Below are positions 37,048-42,673 of a DNA stretch of 42,673 nt, piece by piece. Positions within the stretch are counted from its first letter, which is position 1; every line of letters starts with the position of its first letter. This DNA is from a virus: positions 1-42,673 of the IMG/VR virus record IMGVR_UViG_3300023284_000229; one strand, 5' to 3'. The notes beneath the pieces were generated by a model that saw nothing but the letters and a program-made list of their open reading frames with translations, was not told the DNA's origin and searched no databases. Position numbers and translations under genes: made by a program.

Positions 37048-37734
37048 TTAGTTATCTACCTCGAAGCCAGTAAAACCTCCCGACCAATCTTTCCCTGCAT
37101 CCCCAGTGTCCCTATGGATTCTTACAGTGCTTCCTGCAGCGATAGGTCCAATAGGATTGCTGTCTGAAAAGTTCATAGTGCCACCATTTCCACCATCCTC
37201 TCCTGTTGCAAGAGCTGCTAATGAAGTACCATCATCTTGTAACTCAAAGATATTACCCTTGCCCTCGGAAACAGATACATGCCATTGTTGGATGAACAGA
37301 TTTTTACCTGCAGTTACAACATAGTTTATTTTATTAGTACCTCCTCCTATTGCACCATATTGTTGTACAGGTTCTTGTACTCTTGCCATTGAAATAGGGG
37401 CGTTAGGATGATAATCAACAAATCCTGCAGAAGCTATTACTGAGAAAATAGAATCTGCAGTACCTCGTGTTATCTTAACCTTGTCTATCTTTCCACTCTC
37501 TCTTTCCACAGTAGGTGCTTGTATTGGAAAAGAATCACCAGGTCCTATTGTCTTTGCATCTCCAAAAGAGTCTCCTGAAATAGACATCTGAACTGTAAAA
37601 GCGACACTTCCTTCATTGACCACTACCAATCCAGTAATAGGATGTCCTTGTGTCGTAGCTACATCTAAAGTCACAGGGCTATTGCCTGATGTTATTGCTT
37701 GTCTATCAAATATTGATGGTGCTTTATCTGACAT
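37048..37734 (-). CDS. Beta-rich virion surface protein, 228 aa
   Basis: Two beta domains are apparent: residues 1-110 (SPVTLDVATTQGHPITGLVV, VAFTVQMSISGDSFGDAKT) and 125-228 (KINYVVTAGKNLFIQQWHVS, TVRIHRDTGDAGKDWSGGF). No cysteine or enzymatic motif. Located between the 450-aa appendage gene and the 102-aa gene. Probably a tail or head appendage. Confidence 0.6.
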   Translation of the reverse strand: MSDKAPSIFDRQAITSGNSPVTLDVATTQGHPITGLVVVNEGSVAFTVQMSISGDSFGDAKTIGPGDSFPIQAPTVERESGKIDKVKITRGTADSIFSVIASAGFVDYHPNAPISMARVQEPVQQYGAIGGGTNKINYVVTAGKNLFIQQWHVSVSEGKGNIFELQDDGTSLAALATGEDGGNGGTMNFSDSNPIGPIAAGSTVRIHRDTGDAGKDWSGGFTGFEVDN

Positions 37735-37737
37735 ATG

Positions 37738-39090
37738 TTATTCAAAACTTAAATCACCTGTCGCTCCAGCACGAAGTTTGAACAGACCGCTTAAATCATC
37801 ATTAACAGTAAAACTAATAAAATCCCCTGCTGATTCAGTAAGTTCTGCCCCTTCCCTGAAGTTAAAATGCCAAACAATACCGCCATTGCTGTTTTTAAAC
37901 ATTCTACTCTCAATTATTCCACTAATAGTTGTTAAGTCGCCATTTGACCTTAAAGGACCACCTTCTACTTCCACACCACTGATTTTAACCGAGTTCACAA
38001 GACCGACAGCTAATTCATTGATAAAGAAGAACTCCGCAGGGTCTACATCAGGAAAACCATCAGCTCCGTTAATACCGCCTCTTTTTTCTCCATAAAGAAA
38101 TACATTTTTTACATTAACTATTGAACCCGCTTCTAAGTCTGTTTTAAATATATCGGGTGTTCCTTGTTCCTCTACTTGAATCCTGTCAAAGGAGACACTT
38201 GGTGGACTTCCTGCACCGACATCGACAACTTTTATGACCAACTCGTCTACTGTTTGACCTGTTATACCAAACTCTGACTTACCCATTGCGAGAGATTGCC
38301 ATACATTGAACGTTCCTATCTCAATAAATTTACTAAGATTAACTGAATTACCGATATTTGTGCCTGCAAGCCTAAATCTAAGTTCAACTTCTTTATTTCC
38401 ACCTTCAGAACTCCAATCAATGATGAAACCATCAAGTGTAAGAGTAGAAAAGTTATCAAAATCTATAGGAGCGGGTGCTGTGAACAATGCCTCATCTCCA
38501 TTGACTGTAGAACTTCCATCAACACTTTGAGCTGATACGGGTAGGTTAGTTCCATCTGTACTTGTGAAGGTTGTGATATCAGCTGCTACAGTAGCATCGT
38601 CAGCGATCACAGTGACAACTGCTCCACTTGCTGTAGCTGATACTCCTGCGACCCCATTGATAGCAGAAGCTAAGGAAGTGGCTGTGGCTGTGTTAGATGT
38701 AGCGGCAGTCCAATCTACTCCTTCTGTGAGGGTAGTATTAGTGATGTTAGTACCGTCAATGGTCACAGCATCACCTGAGAGGTTATTAAAGTCCACAACA
38801 GTAGCAATCCCTTGTTTTGCATGTGTGGTGCTTGTGAAGGCGAAATTAGAGCCTGTTAGATTAGTTGGTGTCCAGAGTGTTGTATCACCTCCATCGTTTA
38901 CCCCTTCAGGTGTACCACTGAAACCAATGTTCACATTCATTTCAGCACTACCAGCATCATTTCTAAACTCAATAAGAGCATCATCTTTCCCAACACGATT
39001 GAGGATATCAATAATATCATCTTGTTTTGGCTCTGTTGCTACGTTCTCTATATTATCAACTACTTTTGATCCTATTTTTACGTCTCCCAT
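37738..39090 (-). CDS. Large appendage protein with carbohydrate-binding-like region, 450 aa
   Basis: Residues 55-200 contain Ala/Thr-rich fibre-like repeats (FNNLSGDAVTIDGTN, ATATSLASAINGVAGVSATA). Residues 210-310 (FDNFSTLTLDGFIIDWSSEG, ELRFRLAGTNIGNSVNL, PPSVSFDRIQVEEQG) look like the concave beta sandwich of carbohydrate-binding modules, similar to the insertion in the adaptor protein. The C-terminal third is a further beta domain. A minus-strand terminator lies 14 bp upstream of its start. Receptor or surface binding inferred. Confidence 0.65.
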   Translation of the reverse strand: MGDVKIGSKVVDNIENVATEPKQDDIIDILNRVGKDDALIEFRNDAGSAEMNVNIGFSGTPEGVNDGGDTTLWTPTNLTGSNFAFTSTTHAKQGIATVVDFNNLSGDAVTIDGTNITNTTLTEGVDWTAATSNTATATSLASAINGVAGVSATASGAVVTVIADDATVAADITTFTSTDGTNLPVSAQSVDGSSTVNGDEALFTAPAPIDFDNFSTLTLDGFIIDWSSEGGNKEVELRFRLAGTNIGNSVNLSKFIEIGTFNVWQSLAMGKSEFGITGQTVDELVIKVVDVGAGSPPSVSFDRIQVEEQGTPDIFKTDLEAGSIVNVKNVFLYGEKRGGINGADGFPDVDPAEFFFINELAVGLVNSVKISGVEVEGGPLRSNGDLTTISGIIESRMFKNSNGGIVWHFNFREGAELTESAGDFISFTVNDDLSGLFKLRAGATGDLSFE

Positions 39091-39103
39091 GATAATTTTA
39101 AAT

Positions 39104-39133
39104 TAAAAAAAACAATGAAATTAATCATTGTTT
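39104..39133 (-). terminator. Terminator upstream of the 450-aa appendage gene
   Basis: Minus-strand hairpin AAACAATGA-TTAATT-TCATTGTTT followed by TTTTTAATT, continuous with the stem's own T's. It lies between the lysis-side genes and the appendage genes, so it may lower expression of the last group. Confidence 0.75.
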
Positions 39134-39163
39134 AATTATAGGGTTTGATGTCTTACAAGAGCC

Positions 39164-39283
39164 TTACACTTTCTTTCTTACCACTATTCCTTTTTTAAGA
39201 CGTGGTTTTTTTCTTCCAATAACCACCTTAGTAGCACCTTTTGGAGCTTTCTTTTTCTTCTTTACTATTATTTTTGTTGCCAT
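39164..39283 (-). CDS. Small highly basic protein, 39 aa
   Basis: ATG at 39283, TAA at 39164. MATKIIVKKKKKAPKGATKV and GRKKPRLKKGIVVRKKV: about 45% Lys+Arg. Resembles the basic peptides encoded after the portal gene and at 40259. Possibly a DNA-binding virion or lysis-region peptide. Confidence 0.6.
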   Translation of the reverse strand: MATKIIVKKKKKAPKGATKVVIGRKKPRLKKGIVVRKKV

Positions 39284-39284
39284 G

Positions 39285-39695
39285 TTATTTGTATTCAATT
39301 ACTTCGTATTCAAATATATCTATGCACTGTTCAAATGAATTTGGTTTACCCACGTGATAAGAAGCTACAGTGAAAAATATAAGCAGAAGTGCGAATATTA
39401 TTGAAATCCCAATTACCGCAAAGTTATTGCTGTGTGTTAATTCTCTTAGTTCGTATCTATTCATGGTATCTCTGAATTCAAACTTAGTCATCGACCAATA
39501 TTCTTCATCTAAATACCATATACCATTTTTTATTACTACAGCATTACTACCTAACATTTTGTTGAGTCTATGTTTTAAAACACCGATATAATTCGATGTT
39601 TCTACATCATCAAACAAATCTACTTCCTTAACTCCTTTTTCTTTTGCGTCTGATAGAAGTGTAAATATTCTTGTTAGTTTAGTATTGTCTGTCAT
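39285..39695 (-). CDS. Membrane protein with N-terminal winged-helix-like domain, 136 aa
   Basis: Residues 1-60 (LTRIFTLLSDAKEKGVKEVD, YIGVLKHRLNKMLGSNA, then IKNGIWYLDEEYW) look like a small wHTH-type domain. A single membrane segment lies at about 93-113 (FAVIGISIIFALLLIFFTVA), followed by a short tail with one Cys. Located beside the amidase, so a lysis accessory is possible, but the fold is unusual for that. Confidence 0.55.
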   Translation of the reverse strand: MTDNTKLTRIFTLLSDAKEKGVKEVDLFDDVETSNYIGVLKHRLNKMLGSNAVVIKNGIWYLDEEYWSMTKFEFRDTMNRYELRELTHSNNFAVIGISIIFALLLIFFTVASYHVGKPNSFEQCIDIFEYEVIEYK

Positions 39696-40255
39696 TATTT
39701 TTCTATTTTTGAAATCCCTAGTCTTAGAGAAATTAATCCCAATCCTTCTAGGATGAGTTGATGTTCTCCATTTAATATTCCTAATGCTATCATAAGAATA
39801 CCAACGATGTAACTCTTTTTACCACTTAAATAATTCATAGTTTCTTTCTTTTTAATATTAATAAATTCTCCCATATTAAAGTTTTTACCAGGACATGTTC
39901 TATTCTCCTGCAGGTCCCTGTGTCCCATTACTTTAATGTCTGGGTACTTGTCCTTCATATCTAATATAAAGGCTGTTAGAGTGGCTTTTTGAGCCTCTGT
40001 AGGGTGTTCTACGTTGAAGTCACCAGCTAGACATACTGATATGGTATCAAAGTTATGTCCTTTCTGTGCCATAGTTTCTTCACCTATCTGACGAGCTTGT
40101 CGTAGTCTACCTGACTTCTCTATCATGTAGTTATATCCTACATAATATCCTATTCGAGACATCATGTCCCATTTGCCTTTATGATATTTGTTTACAGCAT
40201 CGAATTGAGGATTATCTCCTGGTGATGAAGTATGGTGGATTGATAAATATTTCAT
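39695..40255 (-). CDS. N-acetylmuramoyl-L-alanine amidase (amidase_2) with C-terminal membrane domain
   Basis: 186 aa. Amidase_2 zinc ligands: His7 (LSIHHTSSP), His112 (VMGHRDLQ) and Cys121 (RTCPGKNF), with the supporting DTISVCLAGDFN core. It cleaves the bond between MurNAc and L-Ala in peptidoglycan. After residue 140 (MNYLSGKKSYIVGILMIALG) a hydrophobic tail begins that in other phages is often a separate holin-like protein. An internal ATG there (39838) could also be a second start. Confidence 0.88.
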   Translation of the reverse strand: MKYLSIHHTSSPGDNPQFDAVNKYHKGKWDMMSRIGYYVGYNYMIEKSGRLRQARQIGEETMAQKGHNFDTISVCLAGDFNVEHPTEAQKATLTAFILDMKDKYPDIKVMGHRDLQENRTCPGKNFNMGEFINIKKKETMNYLSGKKSYIVGILMIALGILNGEHQLILEGLGLISLRLGISKIEK

Positions 40256-40258
40256 ATT

Positions 40259-40372
40259 TTATGCTAAATGTCTGGGATTTACCCGACGTTGTTTTTTAGG
40301 TTTTTTAAGCCTAACCTTAATGCTTTTAACTTTACGACCATTTGTTTTTATCTTCAGTTTTATTTTAACCAT
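40259..40372 (-). CDS. Small highly basic protein, 37 aa
   Basis: ATG at 40372 overlaps the TAA of the XhlA-like gene; stop at 40259 just before the amidase. MVKIKLKIKTNGRKVKSIKV then RLKKPKKQRRVNPRHLA. More than 40% Lys+Arg. Coupled translation supports it; role unknown. Confidence 0.6.
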   Translation of the reverse strand: MVKIKLKIKTNGRKVKSIKVRLKKPKKQRRVNPRHLA

Positions 40373-40740
40373 TATTCTAATTCAACAGTTATCTCTATGG
40401 CTGATAATAATTCTTTTGTCTCTATGATTTGCTTGAATGACCAAACAGCAGAAGGAAGTACAATAAGTATAAGAACAGATATAGCTCCTGTTATATATCC
40501 TCTCCATACCTCTAGCTTCTTCATGCGACCGTTATGCTTTGTTGTTTGTTCTTTAATATCTTTGAGATCATCTTTGATGTCTACGTGAAAATTAGAAATT
40601 CCGTCAAGTTTACCTTTTATATCAGCAAACATGATTTTAGTTTCAGGGGATGATTCTGTGTGTTGTACACCAGCCTTAACACCAGCTTCATAAGCTTCTT
40701 TTGGATCTTTTGGAATTGTGGGGATATATTCTATTGACAT
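40372..40740 (-). CDS. XhlA-like lysis/holin accessory protein, 122 aa
   Basis: N-terminal EAYEAGVKAGVQHTESSPET, then a coiled coil (FHVDIKDDLKDIKEQTTKHN), GRMKKLEVWRGYITGAI and a membrane segment (SVLILIVLPSAVWSF). This is the layout of XhlA-like proteins, which work with a holin and amidase in host lysis. It is directly upstream of the amidase. Confidence 0.7.
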   Translation of the reverse strand: MSIEYIPTIPKDPKEAYEAGVKAGVQHTESSPETKIMFADIKGKLDGISNFHVDIKDDLKDIKEQTTKHNGRMKKLEVWRGYITGAISVLILIVLPSAVWSFKQIIETKELLSAIEITVELE

Positions 40741-40828
40741 GTTGTGTGTGTTGTGTGAATATTAGGTTATGTTAAGTCTACTATTTTTTTTAGGTATAGG
40801 ATTATTGTACAAACTTTTGTTTGACGAA

Positions 40829-42193
40829 TTATTCCGTTAAACTAAGTGCTGCCGTAAACCCACTTCCAGCGAGAGCTCCTCCTGCTGTTATTTTAACAGC
40901 TTTTCCAAATGGTGTTTTAAGGAATCTATTTAATGCATTTGTACCAATTTCCTTTCGAGCACTTGGTGCCATATTATCTATTGCATTAAACATAGCATTT
41001 AATTGATCCATATTTTCTTTGAAGAAAGCTGCTTTTGCTATATTTTCGTCTTTTACTACGATACCTCTTTGTTTCAGTAAATTTAAAATATCTTCTTCAG
41101 TATCTATTTTTATACCTCTACTTCTGGAAACTTTAATAATGTCTCCGATTCTGTTTATTTCTTCTACTTGTCCAGGGAACTTAAAACTGTCTAAAATAAA
41201 ATCACTGAAAGCAGCCCTTATATCTTGAGCGGCTGCTTTTACTCCTGTAAACTCTGGCGTACCCAGTACTTTAGTACCTAATTCATCAGAAATTATATTA
41301 TCAACAACTTTTCTAGCATCCCATACATCATTAAAGTCAGTTATTCTTTCAGGACCAGATCTTTTTCTCAAGAAAGACTCTACATTACTTAGTATATCTT
41401 CTCTGACCCTATTATAAGTTTTAAACGCAGATGGGTCTGCTTTTAGACCTGATTTTGGTGTAATTAATTCAAAAGACTTTCTCAAATCACCAAAATTAAA
41501 TGGTATCGGATTTTCTGATAAGAAAGGAGCGATCCTATTTTCAGAAATATCTGCGATGGTCTTATTAACATTAATTATATTTTCAGTAAAAGTCTTTTTA
41601 GTATCAATAACTTTATCAAGAACTTCTGCACCTTTAATTATTTGAGGATCTTTAGAAAAATCTAATTCTACTTTACCAAGTGCAGAAATCCTCCCTTTTG
41701 TTTTTATAGCTTCAGTTGCTTTTGTTGGTGTCGGTGTGGGTGAGATAAACTTTATAATATCTTCTTTTCTTTTTGCTAAACTTGTTTTTGTGGCACGTAA
41801 TGCTTTAACACCAGCCTTAACACCTGCCCTAATAAGACCACCCCCAATAACAAACTCTGCTGCGGTTTCAGTAATTTTACCTGCTTTTTCTTCTGGAGTT
41901 ACAGCCTCTACTGCTTCTTCGGTAACTAAAGGTTTTGTTAATCCAGTAATTCCTGGTCTTCTAGCAAAAACTGACTGTCGTAATGTTTCACCAACACCTT
42001 TTGCTAAACCAACACCAAAACCACGTAATTTAGATAACTTACTCTTGTCTAAACCTGCGGTATCTACCTTTCCGCCAGTTTCTCTGATGCTTTCCAACTT
42101 CTGCCTAGCGACACTTAAAGTACCGTCCGCCCCTCCTCGACGTACCTGTTGAAGTTTGTTTCTTAATAATTCTTTTTGTTCATCTGTTGCCAT
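40829..42193 (-). CDS. Internal/ejection-type virion protein, 454 aa
   Basis: Basic N-terminus (LRNKLQQVRRGGADGTLSVA), a glycine/alanine-rich segment (LRGFGVGLAKGVGETLRQS; EFVIGGGLIRAGVKAGVKAL) that could insert in membranes, a long helical middle (residues 190-400) and a hydrophobic end (ITAGGALAGSGFTAALSL). It directly follows the 671-aa protein gene. Pattern and place fit a podoviral ejection or internal core protein; no enzyme motif seen. Confidence 0.65.
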   Translation of the reverse strand: MATDEQKELLRNKLQQVRRGGADGTLSVARQKLESIRETGGKVDTAGLDKSKLSKLRGFGVGLAKGVGETLRQSVFARRPGITGLTKPLVTEEAVEAVTPEEKAGKITETAAEFVIGGGLIRAGVKAGVKALRATKTSLAKRKEDIIKFISPTPTPTKATEAIKTKGRISALGKVELDFSKDPQIIKGAEVLDKVIDTKKTFTENIINVNKTIADISENRIAPFLSENPIPFNFGDLRKSFELITPKSGLKADPSAFKTYNRVREDILSNVESFLRKRSGPERITDFNDVWDARKVVDNIISDELGTKVLGTPEFTGVKAAAQDIRAAFSDFILDSFKFPGQVEEINRIGDIIKVSRSRGIKIDTEEDILNLLKQRGIVVKDENIAKAAFFKENMDQLNAMFNAIDNMAPSARKEIGTNALNRFLKTPFGKAVKITAGGALAGSGFTAALSLTE

Positions 42194-42195
42194 AA

Positions 42196-42673
42196 TTATT
42201 CGTTGATTATTTCTCTAATTTCTTCATCGGATAAATCTGCAAGTTCAGGGTCAGCTCTTAGTTGTTCAAATTCTGCTTTGCCACTACCACGATTTTCTTC
42301 TTTTCTTTGTTTTTCTATTGGGCTTGTTACAGCTGATCTTAATTCTTCTTCTTTATCCAGTCCATATTGCTTTAATTTTGAATTGATAAGGTTTTGTACA
42401 TCATCTTCATAATCATCAAGAATTAATATGAATTGTCTGTCTTGCATATCTACGTTAGCCACGTTTTTACCTAAACGTACTGCTTCTGGTTCTGACACAG
42501 CTGCTCCTGAAATGTCTTTAATAAACTGTGCTAACTGTTTACCTGTTTTGTTTTCTAATTGTGTAAATGCGTCAATCTCTGGTGAAACTTGTCCTAGTCT
42601 TCTTTGTACTTGTAAATTTCTTGTTGCGATTGGTCCAATGTTTACAGACTCTTTTAGTAATCGAATCTCTGCT
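42196..42673 (-). CDS. C-terminal part of the 671-aa coiled-coil protein (circular continuation of 1-1682)
   Basis: The frame is open to the window edge and joins the protein started at 1682 when the ends are closed. The C-terminal part is acidic and helical (DDYEDDVQNLINSKLKQYG; SDEEIREIINE). Its stop is three bases before the next gene (start 42193). The ATG at 42498 is internal and not a true start. Confidence 0.85.
   Translation of the reverse strand, partial: AEIRLLKESVNIGPIATRNLQVQRRLGQVSPEIDAFTQLENKTGKQLAQFIKDISGAAVSEPEAVRLGKNVANVDMQDRQFILILDDYEDDVQNLINSKLKQYGLDKEEELRSAVTSPIEKQRKEENRGSGKAEFEQLRADPELADLSDEEIREIINE
42530..42673. repeat. Right copy of the 144-bp terminal repeat
   Basis: Identical to 1-144. 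See the left copy: closing the circle here keeps the reading frame intact. Confidence 0.9.

Noticed and set aside
1-42673. Temperate lifestyle (integrase, attachment site, CI-type repressor)
   Set aside because: No tyrosine or serine integrase, partition gene or large repressor is visible. The RHH and small HTH regulators alone do not show lysogeny.

Overview
This window is a complete, circularly closed genome of an AT-rich tailed phage. The first 144 bases are repeated exactly as the last 144 (1-144 = 42530-42673). Joining the ends gives a 42,529-bp circle in which a 671-codon gene runs through the junction in frame. Every gene I could support is on the minus strand, so transcription runs right to left around the circle. 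The predicted products suggest a short-tailed (podovirus-like) virion: small and large terminase, portal, scaffold, gpT-like major capsid protein, adaptor and nozzle-like proteins, two large internal or ejection-type proteins, and several fibre or surface proteins. I see no sheath, tape measure, integrase or DNA polymerase. TGA, TAG and TAA are all used as stops, so the code is standard. The host cannot be named. Most genes lack a Shine-Dalgarno sequence and start after AT-rich leaders such as TAATTATG, yet the clear promoters are sigma70/sigmaA-like (TTGACA-N17-TATACT).

Layout in the direction of transcription. An early promoter at 34417-34445 fires an apparently leaderless ribbon-helix-helix regulator. 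Small proteins follow, then a NinB-like protein and a DNA methyltransferase (34.4-30.65 kb). A second leaderless HTH regulator with its own promoter (30.46-30.65 kb) is followed by a 420-nt structured leader and a membrane protein. Next come a zinc-finger/HNH-repeat protein, an ERF-type annealing protein with an SSB-like partner, and an SPFH/prohibitin-like membrane protein beside an AAA+ ATPase (29.5-24.6 kb). Many small zinc-ribbon and membrane proteins, a NinG-like nuclease and an HNH homing endonuclease fill 24.6-20.5 kb. Packaging genes occupy 19.5-15.7 kb. Portal, capsid, adaptor and fibre genes run from 15.6 kb to the end of the circle, and 42.2-40.8 kb holds the internal virion proteins. 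Lysis genes (XhlA-like protein, amidase with holin-like tail, CHAP-like protein) and more surface proteins follow. The unit ends at a terminator at 36.04 kb.

The most unusual feature is RNA structure. The 34.45-36.27 kb interval is almost free of genes but packed with long-stem, multibranched RNA elements, a potential pseudoknot, promoters and terminators. Similar elements lie at 30.0-30.4, 23.4, 20.5 and 12.5 kb. In most of these elements the imperfect pairs are A.C mismatches on the plus strand and G.U wobbles on the minus strand, which fits functional RNAs made from the minus strand. In addition, three late genes (terminase large subunit, portal, glycine-rich fibre) start directly after hairpins whose stems differ in sequence but whose 12-nt loop is nearly invariant (AGGGATAGRRRY). 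This looks like a phage-specific translational control element.
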